A stretch of 7,869 nt of DNA, taken from an uncultured Butyrivibrio sp. (GTDB lineage: Bacteria; Bacillota; Clostridia; Lachnospirales; Lachnospiraceae). The notes under the pieces were generated by a model. The model saw nothing but the letters and a program-made list of their open reading frames with translations, did not search any database and was not told the DNA's origin. A program made the position numbers and the translations under genes. The stretch's first letter is position 1. Each line of letters begins with the position of its first letter. The stretch is from positions 1-7,869 of the forward strand of contig CAMVRW010000105.1 of assembly GCA_947169985.1 (NCBI GenBank), given 5' to 3'. Below, piece by piece: positions 1-6,521 of this stretch.

Positions 1-59
1 AGACTCTGGGACTTGTAATCTTGTCCCTGTATCTTACTAAAGCCTATAAAGGACTATAA
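1..59 (+). CDS. 3' end of a convergent gene, probable membrane protein (partial)
   Basis: Read on the plus strand from base 3, the codons give TLGLVILSLYLTKAYKGL followed by a TAA stop at 57-59. This is a hydrophobic stretch followed by a short basic tail, as expected for the last transmembrane helix of an integral membrane protein. The stop lies 3 bases before a strong hairpin (63-93) that is followed by a T-rich run on this strand, a typical gene end. Only about 18 residues are visible, so no family can be named. The other two plus-strand frames stop earlier (at 16-18 and 38-40) and look less protein-like. The fragment is short enough to be a chance reading. Confidence 0.4.
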   Translation, partial: TLGLVILSLYLTKAYKGL

Positions 60-104
60 AAAATCCTCCGATAGCTTTTGGCTAACGGAGGATCTCTTTT
101 TGTT
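58..104. terminator. Rho-independent terminator, probably bidirectional
   Basis: An 8-bp perfect stem (63-70 ATCCTCCG with 86-93 CGGAGGAT) continues, after one A-A mismatch, into 4 more pairs (72-75 with 81-84) around a 5-base loop. On the minus strand the stem is followed by six T residues (62-57 region), 13 bases after the STAS gene stop. On the plus strand it is followed by TCTCTTTTTG, just after the probable end of a convergent gene. The minus-strand terminator is the stronger reading. Confidence 0.88.
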
Positions 105-106
105 AA

Positions 107-403
107 TTATTCAATTGTGAGGATATCAACGAATCCGGTTACCTCAAAGATCTCGTGGATCTCTTCGTTAACATTCTTGATCACCATTGAACCCTGCTTG
201 TTCATAACCTTCTGAGCTGAAAGCAGAACACGAAGTCCAGCAGAAGAAATGTACTCAAGCTTTGAGAAATCAAACTTAAGATCCTCAATTCCGTTAAGTG
301 CTGTCTTAAGCTCTTCATCAAGCTGTGGTGCTGTTGTTGTGTCCAGTCTTCCTTCCAGTGCGATAACAAGCTCTTTTCCATTTGCTGTTTTGTTGATAGT
401 CAT
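107..403 (-). CDS. STAS-domain anti-sigma-factor antagonist (RsbV/SpoIIAA-like)
   Basis: This 98-residue protein is a single STAS domain, the usual size for an anti-anti-sigma factor. Such proteins bind an anti-sigma kinase in the cytoplasm when unphosphorylated and release when a serine is phosphorylated. Visible signatures are the N-terminal strand ending in LEGRLDTTTAP (residues 16-26) and the switch segment YISSAGLRVLL (51-61). Ser54 aligns with the phosphorylated serine of RsbV and SpoIIAA, while the preceding Asp of those proteins is a Ser here. The start is set at the ATG at 403 because AGAGGTGG (416-409) lies 5 bases upstream. An in-frame GTG at 412 would add three residues but leaves no properly spaced ribosome site. 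It follows the 402-residue gene after about 20 bp and is the last gene before the terminator. The partner could be that neighbour or a kinase elsewhere; the sequence does not decide this. Confidence 0.9.
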   Translation of the reverse strand: MTINKTANGKELVIALEGRLDTTTAPQLDEELKTALNGIEDLKFDFSKLEYISSAGLRVLLSAQKVMNKQGSMVIKNVNEEIHEIFEVTGFVDILTIE

Positions 404-408
404 TTCAT

Positions 409-416
409 CCACCTCT
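409..416 (-). promoter_or_regulatory. Ribosome binding site that fixes the STAS start
   Basis: The minus strand reads AGAGGTGG, then ATGAA, then ATG at 403. The 5-base spacing supports the ATG rather than the in-frame GTG at 412, which lies inside this purine-rich site. Confidence 0.7.
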
Positions 417-423
417 CTTAGTA

Positions 424-1632
424 TTATTTTATATCACAGACAATAGTTATATCAAGTCGATTTCCTTTAACTCCTACAAGAACATCCTTTGCCAGACTAG
501 CAACAATGGATTTCTCCAGTTCATCCCAGGCAGCCTGTGCATGCTCCTGATCATCCTTGGCATCTTTAAGTGCATCCTTATACTCGTACAAGGACCACAT
601 GATTCCGGCATCTGCCATGCCCTCGATACCATTGTACATACCCATTGTTCCGTAATTAACTGCTCCGCCGCCGTACTCCTGCTGGAGTTTCATTACGTTG
701 TTATAATTAAGAAGTCCGTTTTCGATGACATCTGCCACCTTATCCATGAAGCCCTTAACAAGGGTATTACCCTTCTGAGAAGCTACATCAAGGAGTCCTT
801 CCTTCTTATCCTGGCTCATCTCTGTCTTACCTGTTACCCTAATGCAGCACTCATGTTTATATTTTTCAAACCAGATTGCTGCGTGGTAATCAGCTGTAAG
901 AGCCTTGAGCATTCCAACTGTCTCTTCAAAGAGAAGCTTCATATGGACTGCATCCTTGGGAGTAAGTCCAAGATCTGCTATAAGCTCATCTGCCTTAGCG
1001 TAGATCTTATCATCCTTAATCTTGTCGCTGTCAACAAAAGTGAACTGAGTGGTAATCTCAGGAACTCTTGATCCAACAGTGCTGAGAGCCTCTGAGAAGT
1101 CCTTAGTCACCACCATGCTGACTTCGTTCTTATTAACACTGACTTCAATGTTGTCCGCAAGATTCGCTACCAGTGATCTCTCCAGATCATCCCAGGCTTC
1201 CTGAGAGTACTTGTCGCTCGCTCTCTTTTCCATTATCTTGGCCTGATACTCTTTAAGTGACCAGGTATTTTCCTCCAGCCCCTGCATGGAGAACATTGAT
1301 TTTAATATACCAAAGAATCCTTCTTCGCTGGAATTGGTTCCGGTAGAAGATACAGAAATAAGCTCCTGCTGCTTCTCCTTATCCATGTGGTTATCTGATA
1401 ACAGGTGAATTCGAGTTACTCTTGAATTACCCTCCAGCCAGAAATCCATAATTCCATGGCCAATGATAGACTTAGCAAGTCTTAAAACCTCTTCTGAGAG
1501 AAGTCTTAGCCGAAGAGCTTCCTTCTCCTTAAGGCCACAATCGAAGATGTAATCATCGATCAGCTGATTTGCGCCGTCCAGTCTGGCTTCTACGTCAGCA
1601 ATCTTAATATGACTGGTTTCTACGTATCGCAT
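424..1632 (-). CDS. Tandemly duplicated protein of unknown function, possibly degenerate RsbW-like
   Basis: I do not recognise this 402-residue protein as a named family. It is soluble, with no signal peptide or membrane segment. It consists of two diverged copies of one unit, about residues 10-178 and 205-400. The best match is WSLKEY plus AWDDLERSLVANLAD (124-160) against WSLYEY plus AWDELEKSIVASLAK (346-382), aligned without gaps at an offset of 222. An earlier block, LLSEE (44-48), pairs with LLFEE (233-237) at an offset of 189, so the second copy carries about 33 extra residues. These include a Gly/Tyr/Met-rich stretch near 310-340. The LLxEE helix recalls the N-box helix of RsbW/SpoIIAB anti-sigma kinases, but the expected Asn is replaced (Leu52, Met241), and I see no clear G-box. 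If related, it has probably lost ATP binding. Its STAS neighbour about 20 bp downstream suggests a role in partner switching, which is inference. The start has a strong ribosome site at 1638-1644. Confidence 0.8.
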   Translation of the reverse strand: MRYVETSHIKIADVEARLDGANQLIDDYIFDCGLKEKEALRLRLLSEEVLRLAKSIIGHGIMDFWLEGNSRVTRIHLLSDNHMDKEKQQELISVSSTGTNSSEEGFFGILKSMFSMQGLEENTWSLKEYQAKIMEKRASDKYSQEAWDDLERSLVANLADNIEVSVNKNEVSMVVTKDFSEALSTVGSRVPEITTQFTFVDSDKIKDDKIYAKADELIADLGLTPKDAVHMKLLFEETVGMLKALTADYHAAIWFEKYKHECCIRVTGKTEMSQDKKEGLLDVASQKGNTLVKGFMDKVADVIENGLLNYNNVMKLQQEYGGGAVNYGTMGMYNGIEGMADAGIMWSLYEYKDALKDAKDDQEHAQAAWDELEKSIVASLAKDVLVGVKGNRLDITIVCDIK

Positions 1633-1637
1633 AGCCC

Positions 1638-1644
1638 CCTCCTC
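1638..1644 (-). promoter_or_regulatory. Strong ribosome binding site of the 402-residue gene
   Basis: The minus strand reads GAGGAGG, then GGGCT, then ATG at 1632. It is the closest match to the Shine-Dalgarno consensus in the window and confirms this start. Confidence 0.75.
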
Positions 1645-1665
1645 ATCTTTTTGTATATATCAATG

Positions 1666-1692
1666 TTATCACGTTTAACGTGAATTTGTTTA
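1666..1692 (-). promoter_or_regulatory. Candidate sigma-28 (FliA/SigD)-type promoter
   Basis: On the minus strand TAAA (1692-1689) is followed, after exactly 15 bases, by CGTGATAA (1673-1666). The FliA/SigD consensus is TAAA, about 15 bases, then GCCGATAA or GCCGATAT. The -35 core matches fully and the last five bases of the -10 match, but the leading GCC does not. Transcription would start near 1658, leaving about 25 bases before the ATG with the ribosome site inside. It lies in the only longer gap between minus-strand genes, so a second promoter here is plausible. The region is AT-rich, so a chance match is possible. Confidence 0.4.
1669..1683. repeat. 15-bp perfect dyad, possible operator
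   Basis: TCACGTT, a central T, then AACGTGA: seven base pairs of perfect symmetry around one base. It sits between the two halves of the candidate promoter, where a bound protein would block or modulate transcription of the 402-residue and STAS genes. With a central gap of one base it is more likely a DNA-binding site than an RNA hairpin. A shorter, related dyad lies at 6496-6508. Confidence 0.45.
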
Positions 1693-1709
1693 TAAAAATT
1701 CCAAAAATA

Positions 1710-2633
1710 TTACTTTGAGAGTGCTTTTGCTATATCTTCTTTCATATCAAGGGCTGCGGCTCTTGCTGCTTCACCGACTTTTCCATCAGCAAACTGCTTG
1801 TAGGAATCACTCTTCCATGCAGCAATTATGCCCCTTGAAGAGTTTACTATCGCTCCAAGTCCATCACTGTTAAAGAAGTGAACAAGGTCTTTTCCCTTTC
1901 CGCCCTGGGCGCCATAGCCGGGAACGAGAATATATGCATGAGGCATTATGTTCCTGAGGATCTTGCCCATCTCCGGATAAGTTGCACCAACAACAGCTCC
2001 CACATTACTGTAGGCTCCATCCATGGAATCCATTCCCCACTTCTCAACCTGCTCACCAACTATCTCGTAAAGTGGTCTTCCATCAATAAGTCTGTCCTGG
2101 AATTCACCACTTGAAGGGTTTGAAGTCTTTACCAGAACAAAGATACCTCTGTCATTCTTGTTACATACATTTATAAAGGGCTTTACTCCGTCAGAACCAA
2201 GGTAAGGGTTTACTGTAGCAAAGTCCTCATCAAATCCGGCAAAAGAGCTATCGCCGATCTGAACGCTTCCCAGATGTCCCACAGCGTAGGATTCTGAAGT
2301 AGATCCTATATCGCCTCTCTTGACATCGCCTATTACTATAAGTCCCTTTTCTTTTGCGTAATCTACAGTCTTTTTAAAGGTTATAAGTCCCGGGATTCCA
2401 AGCTCCTCATACATAGCTATCTGAGGCTTAACTGCCGGAACGATATCTGCGATATTATCAATTATCTCCTTGTTGAACTGCCAGAAGGCCTCTGCTGCGC
2501 CCTCAGGGTTCCTTCCCTTTTCCTCAAAACACTTTTCCTTAACCTTATCAGGAATAAAGTCCAGTTTGGGGTCAAGGCCCACAACTATCGGGGCTCCGGT
2601 CTTTTCAATCTTGTCTATCAGCTTGGAGATCAT
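1710..2633 (-). CDS. pyrF: Orotidine 5'-phosphate decarboxylase, subfamily 2
   Basis: This enzyme converts orotidine 5'-monophosphate to UMP with release of CO2, the last step of de novo pyrimidine synthesis, in the cytoplasm. At 307 residues it matches the longer subfamily 2 enzymes rather than the roughly 240-residue type. Landmarks are VGLDPKLDFIP (18-28) at the first strand, AVKPQ with Lys69, and the catalytic DxKxxD motif DVKRGDIGS (103-111; Asp103, Lys105, Asp108). VPGYGAQGG (237-245) and NSSRGI (264-269, Arg268) are the phosphate-binding end of the TIM barrel. All expected residues are present, so it should be active. AGGAAGGTG at 2641-2649, 7 bases before the ATG, supports the start. 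It follows the response regulator gene after 24 bp and is probably cotranscribed with it. Other pyr genes are not in view, which makes its setting among signalling genes unusual. Confidence 0.97.
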   Translation of the reverse strand: MISKLIDKIEKTGAPIVVGLDPKLDFIPDKVKEKCFEEKGRNPEGAAEAFWQFNKEIIDNIADIVPAVKPQIAMYEELGIPGLITFKKTVDYAKEKGLIVIGDVKRGDIGSTSESYAVGHLGSVQIGDSSFAGFDEDFATVNPYLGSDGVKPFINVCNKNDRGIFVLVKTSNPSSGEFQDRLIDGRPLYEIVGEQVEKWGMDSMDGAYSNVGAVVGATYPEMGKILRNIMPHAYILVPGYGAQGGKGKDLVHFFNSDGLGAIVNSSRGIIAAWKSDSYKQFADGKVGEAARAAALDMKEDIAKALSK

Positions 2634-2657
2634 ATATTTACACCTTCCTGTTTATAT

Positions 2658-3416
2658 TTATTCTTCAATTCCAAAGAAGTCATCTATAGCCGCGATAAGC
2701 TTGTCCTTGGGCATAGATTTTAAAAGGTACTTAGCCGGTTTAAGGCCAACTACCTTCATGACACTTTCCTTGTCATCCTTTGCTGTAAGGAAGATGACAG
2801 GTGTGTCCTTGATCTTCTGGGTATTCCTTATTTCTTTTAACACGTCAGGTCCGCTCATGACCGGCATCTCATAGTCTAAAAGCACCAGATCAACAGGGTT
2901 CTGGGCAAGGAAGGTAAGGGCTATCTTACCGGAACTTGCCATATAGACATGATACTTGACCGAAAGCCAGGTCTTCATCATCCTGAGCATAGCACCATCA
3001 TCATCAATGATAAGAATCTTCCTTCTAAGGCTCTCATCAACTGCACTATAGTTCACAGCCGTGTTGAGATGTCCAGCCAAAAGCTTAACATCCAACGGCC
3101 TTAAATAAGTTTCCTGGATCTTTTCCTTGCCAATATATAATGTGGCAAGCGTAAGTTCTTCATTGTTTCCAATGAGATAGAGAAGGAATCTTTCTGAATC
3201 GATCTGTTCATTGAGGTACTCAAAAACTGGTGAGTATTCTGAAGTAAGATCCCCAAGATAGAGCACATAAATATCGGGTTTATCGGCAATAGCTTCAATA
3301 GCACTTGGAGAGGGCTCCACTCTGATCACTTCGTAATCCTCTTTCTGCAAGCCCACTACAATGGCATTAACCATGAAGCTCTTCTGTATACCGATCAATA
3401 AAACTCTTTTATCCAT
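2658..3416 (-). CDS. Response regulator with a pseudo-receiver and an intact receiver domain
   Basis: The protein has 252 residues and no DNA-binding or enzymatic output domain. Residues 1-125 have a receiver-like pattern (RVLLIGIQ, then PDIYVLYLGDL), but the acidic pair is missing and Tyr53 stands where the phosphorylated Asp should be, so this half is a likely pseudo-receiver. Residues 132-252 are a complete receiver: acidic Asp138-Asp140, phosphoacceptor Asp181 in LLDYEMP, Thr211 in FLTAKD and Lys233 in YLLKSMP, where Ser replaces the usual Pro. It follows the hybrid kinase gene by 27 bp and is the obvious candidate to receive phosphate from the kinase's HPt domain, acting through protein contacts. 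The start is set at 3416 because AAAGGCGG ends 4 bases upstream. An in-frame ATG at 3431 would add MKGGI but has no ribosome site before it. That the N-terminal half is receiver-derived is less certain than the C-terminal call. Confidence 0.92.
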   Translation of the reverse strand: MDKRVLLIGIQKSFMVNAIVVGLQKEDYEVIRVEPSPSAIEAIADKPDIYVLYLGDLTSEYSPVFEYLNEQIDSERFLLYLIGNNEELTLATLYIGKEKIQETYLRPLDVKLLAGHLNTAVNYSAVDESLRRKILIIDDDGAMLRMMKTWLSVKYHVYMASSGKIALTFLAQNPVDLVLLDYEMPVMSGPDVLKEIRNTQKIKDTPVIFLTAKDDKESVMKVVGLKPAKYLLKSMPKDKLIAAIDDFFGIEE

Positions 3417-3420
3417 AATT

Positions 3421-3428
3421 CCGCCTTT
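3421..3428 (-). promoter_or_regulatory. Ribosome binding site that decides the response regulator start
   Basis: The minus strand reads AAAGGCGG, then AATT, then ATG at 3416. The site overlaps the first codons after the alternative ATG at 3431, which itself follows GACACAGT with no purine-rich site. The 4-base spacing is a little short. Confidence 0.55.
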
Positions 3429-3443
3429 CATACTGTGTCTATT

Positions 3444-6400
3444 TTACAGTACAGTCAAAAGTCCGTCTCTGTCAACTGCCGCCAGAAGTTTTTTGACCTG
3501 ATGATATTTCTCTCTGTATTCCTGTGGAATAGCATAACCATCAAGCATTTCCATGATATCGTCTGCACTGTCGAAATATGATGCGGACACAAATTCTTTT
3601 ATTGATGCAAAAGCACCCTCAAGTTCCTCTGGATCTATCATAGGTTTATCTGCCTCATCTTCTTCAAACAGGGGCTGAAGTCTCTTTATATAGCTTCTGT
3701 ACTGCTCTAAAAGATCCGGAGTCAGCTTTTCAATCTCATCCGCCTTGCCATTATTTCCGCAGCTCTCCAGATACTCTGCCATCTCGGAAAGTTCAAGAGC
3801 ACCAACTGCCTTTGCAGAGCTCTTAAGGCCATGAACGTAGATAGTGTAATTCTTTATATTCTTCTCCTGCTCATACTTCTGAATAAGCCCGGACCTCTCG
3901 TCAATTGCCATCCAGAAGTCCTTCATTACCTGCTTAGCAGCCACAGCGGATCCGCATCTTTCAATGGCTGCGTGAACATCAATAGTCTTTATCTGCAAAA
4001 GCTCGTGAAGAACAGCCTTCTCCTCATCGTCTCCCTTATTATCTCCGTCCACATAGCCTTCATCTCCCGGGCGCTGAACAAGTTCTTTAGGAAGATAGAA
4101 AAGGATCATCTCCTCAAGCTTTGCAGGTTCAACAGGCTTTGACATATAGTTTGTAAAGCCTTCCTTCACATACATCTCTCTTGATCCAGAGATGGCGTTG
4201 GCTGTAAGAGCGATCACAGGTACATCCTTGTTGAGGTTATCCTCAAGCTCCTCCATGGCATGGAAGGTCTGAATACCGTCCATTTCAGGCATTCTGTGAT
4301 CAAGGAATATGATGTTGTACTTACTGTGTCTGACCTTCTCAATAGCTTCCATGCCACTGGTGGCGGTATCAATATCAATCTGGGTCTGCTTAAGAAGTCC
4401 CTCTATTACTGTAAGGTTAGTCCTGGTATCATCAACCACCAGTATCTTGGCTTCAGGAGCGTGGAAGGATTCTCTGTAGCCTCCCACTTCCTCAAAGGAC
4501 TCTTTTACCTTCCTTGCAAAGTCACCAATTGGCTCCCAGTCCACTACGTTCTGTTTTATGGCAAAAGAGAATTTGCTCCCCTTTCCATATTCGCTGGAAA
4601 CTTCCAGCTTGGAATCCATCATGCCAAGAAGGCTGGTAACAATGCTAATTCCAAGGCCCGTGCCTTCGATGGTCCTGTTCCTTTGAAGATCAATTCTCTC
4701 GAAGGCGGAGGTAAGCTTATCCATATCCTCCTCCCTGATTCCGATTCCTGTATCCGTTACAGCCATCCGGATGATAACCTGATCCTGCGGAATCTCATCC
4801 AAAGACTCCTGCTCTACTTCCTCGTAGTCCACATCCAGATCCACTGATCCTGTCTCTGTGTACTTTACAGCATTAGTGATTATGTTGATGATACACTGCT
4901 TTATTCTGATCTCGTCTCCAAAGAGGATATGAGGGATCTTCTCATTAACATTTACATTCAGCTTAAGGTTCTTTTCCTTAGCCCTCATCTCAGACATATT
5001 GACGATATCGTTCATAAGGGAGCCAAACTCATACTCCACAGGAACGATCTCCATCTTGCCCGCCTCGATCTTGGAGAAATCAAGGATATCATTTATCAGG
5101 GCCAAAAGAGTTCTTCCCGAATTCTGGATATCTCTGGCATAGCCAAGAATCTCTTTATCCTTACTCTCTCTGATGATCATCTCATCAAAACCAAGGACCG
5201 CGTTGATAGGCGTTCTGATCTCGTGAGAGATATTGGAAAGGAATCTGGACTTGGCTTCATTGGCGGATTTTGCTATTTCAAGCTGATCCTCAATATTCTG
5301 TCTGGTCCTTACCAGATCAATGTACTCCACAAGCCTGTATACCGTAAGATCCACAGAGTGATAGAGTTCTTCTATCTCATCTCCTGTCCTGATATCCAGG
5401 TCGTGAACTCCCGTGACACTGGAGCTTAAAGACAAGTCGGCTGCATTGTAGATATCCGACATAGCCTTGGACAATAGTCTTATGGGTTTGGCAATTCGTT
5501 TTTGTGCATATCTGTTTGTAAAGATAGAAAGCGGAATAAGAATCGTCGAGATAAGCATTGCCAGACGGATGCTGAATTTAATACTTACAATGCTTCTTGC
5601 ATCACCAGTCAGCATGTTGCTGAAATGGCTGGTTTCCTCCTGTGACTCTGTTAAAAGGCTCTGGCTCACAAGGGTTTCAACCCTGTCAGTGCTGTATACC
5701 TTCCTGTAAACAGACCTCTGGGCCGGGGCACTTACTGTATCATATTTTTGAAGTGTTGGAATAAGTGTATTGGATGCGATCTCCGCAAAGATTCCGATGA
5801 TAAGTGCCTCAAGGGCAATTATCCTCATAACAACATTACCTATGCGGGACTTGCCTTCCACCACATACTTCTCGTCTTCGGTAAGAAGGCAAGACTTCAC
5901 ATAGTATATTCCATTCCCGGAGTATGTCAGGATATCTCCGGGAACGTACTTATAGATCAGATAGATTAAAAGACACCCCAAAAAGCAACCGGGCATCTCA
6001 TTAAAGAAAAATAATATGATCTGCTTATAGGAAATGGTATAAATACCATAATCACTGAGTATCAGAAGGATGAAGCCCCAAAAAGCTCCAACCAGTCCCT
6101 GCATGAGTATGGTTGCCACAGGAACCATATACCACTTTGCAAACCATCTTCTCCTGGCCATAAGATCAGTCACACAGGCCACCAGAAGATAAACAAAGGT
6201 AAGGTATGAAAAGCTGCCGTAGACCAAGGAATTATGGACAAATACAATGACCACGCTCATCATAGCCGGAATAGCTCCGCCAACAGCAGCAACTATCATA
6301 AGAGGTAAATAACGCAAAGCATAGATCAGCCCTTCCAAACCAAGGCTCAGGTTGCTGCCCATGGTCAGTAGCTTATAGTTATACCTGATTATGTACATGG

Positions 6401-6488
6401 AAGTAAACAACACTACAAAAAAGTTGATTATTACCTTTGTTTTATACCGCTTATCACGAGTATTTCGAAACAGATCAAGAAGTACCAT
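3444..6488 (-). CDS. Membrane hybrid sensor histidine kinase (HisKA-HATPase-REC-HPt)
   Basis: This 1014-residue protein has BarA-like architecture, carrying a whole phosphorelay in one chain. Several hydrophobic segments (about 18-38, 60-85, 95-108, 120-145, 157-180) resemble a 5TM-type sensory block. Two more (about 218-242 and 305-325) flank an outside loop of about 60 residues. A HAMP-like linker (about 325-395, DEIEEL at 370-375) leads to HisKA with His422 in SHEIRTPINAVLG. The HATPase has Asn539 in NIITNA, DTGIG at 579-583 and GTGLG at 609-613. The receiver (680-800) has Asp686-Asp687, phosphoacceptor Asp730 in FLDHRMPEMDG, Thr762 and Lys784. HPt has His886 in VHGLKSSA. About 65 residues (950-1014) follow HPt without a recognised domain. 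All catalytic residues are intact. The ATG at 6488 follows GAGG at a 5-base spacing. The gene lies 33 bp after the hydrogenase and directly before a response regulator, its likely target. The ligand cannot be read from the sequence. Confidence 0.96.
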   Translation of the reverse strand: MVLLDLFRNTRDKRYKTKVIINFFVVLFTSMYIIRYNYKLLTMGSNLSLGLEGLIYALRYLPLMIVAAVGGAIPAMMSVVIVFVHNSLVYGSFSYLTFVYLLVACVTDLMARRRWFAKWYMVPVATILMQGLVGAFWGFILLILSDYGIYTISYKQIILFFFNEMPGCFLGCLLIYLIYKYVPGDILTYSGNGIYYVKSCLLTEDEKYVVEGKSRIGNVVMRIIALEALIIGIFAEIASNTLIPTLQKYDTVSAPAQRSVYRKVYSTDRVETLVSQSLLTESQEETSHFSNMLTGDARSIVSIKFSIRLAMLISTILIPLSIFTNRYAQKRIAKPIRLLSKAMSDIYNAADLSLSSSVTGVHDLDIRTGDEIEELYHSVDLTVYRLVEYIDLVRTRQNIEDQLEIAKSANEAKSRFLSNISHEIRTPINAVLGFDEMIIRESKDKEILGYARDIQNSGRTLLALINDILDFSKIEAGKMEIVPVEYEFGSLMNDIVNMSEMRAKEKNLKLNVNVNEKIPHILFGDEIRIKQCIINIITNAVKYTETGSVDLDVDYEEVEQESLDEIPQDQVIIRMAVTDTGIGIREEDMDKLTSAFERIDLQRNRTIEGTGLGISIVTSLLGMMDSKLEVSSEYGKGSKFSFAIKQNVVDWEPIGDFARKVKESFEEVGGYRESFHAPEAKILVVDDTRTNLTVIEGLLKQTQIDIDTATSGMEAIEKVRHSKYNIIFLDHRMPEMDGIQTFHAMEELEDNLNKDVPVIALTANAISGSREMYVKEGFTNYMSKPVEPAKLEEMILFYLPKELVQRPGDEGYVDGDNKGDDEEKAVLHELLQIKTIDVHAAIERCGSAVAAKQVMKDFWMAIDERSGLIQKYEQEKNIKNYTIYVHGLKSSAKAVGALELSEMAEYLESCGNNGKADEIEKLTPDLLEQYRSYIKRLQPLFEEDEADKPMIDPEELEGAFASIKEFVSASYFDSADDIMEMLDGYAIPQEYREKYHQVKKLLAAVDRDGLLTVL

Positions 6489-6495
6489 ATTCGCC

Positions 6496-6508
6496 TCACT
6501 TTAAGTGA
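6496..6508. repeat. 13-bp perfect dyad before the kinase gene
   Basis: TCACTT, a central T, then AAGTGA lies in the 33-bp gap between the hydrogenase stop and the kinase start. Its left edge overlaps the kinase ribosome site (GAGG at 6494-6497). It could be a protein-binding site. As RNA, a 5-bp stem with a 3-base loop could partly cover the ribosome site and lower kinase translation relative to the hydrogenase. It shares the TCAC..TTTAA..GTGA pattern with the dyad at 1669-1683. Confidence 0.4.
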
Positions 6509-6521
6509 ATCCAAATCCGGT

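Noticed and set aside
8..27. Hairpin GGGAC, 10 bases, GTCCC near the left edge
   Set aside because: Five pairs with a long loop and no flanking T-run. It lies inside the probable coding tail of the convergent gene.
541..1071. Plus-strand open frame of 176 codons opposite the 402-residue gene
   Set aside because: It lies fully within a well-supported minus-strand gene with a strong ribosome site. The translation is Cys/Leu/Ile-rich with no recognisable domain, which is typical of an antisense shadow.
1683..1702. AT-rich inverted repeat GAATTT with AAATTC after pyrF, considered as a terminator
   Set aside because: All but two of its pairs are A-T and no T-run follows. I see no convincing terminator between pyrF and the next gene.
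3431..3451. Inverted repeat TACTGT, 9 bases, ACAGTA between the kinase stop and the response regulator start
   Set aside because: The stem has only six pairs, mostly A-T, overlaps the kinase stop codon and has no T-run. It is too weak to call a terminator or regulator.
4260..5429. Two plus-strand open frames (195 and 166 codons) opposite the histidine kinase
   Set aside because: They mirror the kinase and receiver regions, whose catalytic motifs are intact on the minus strand. They show no domain of their own.
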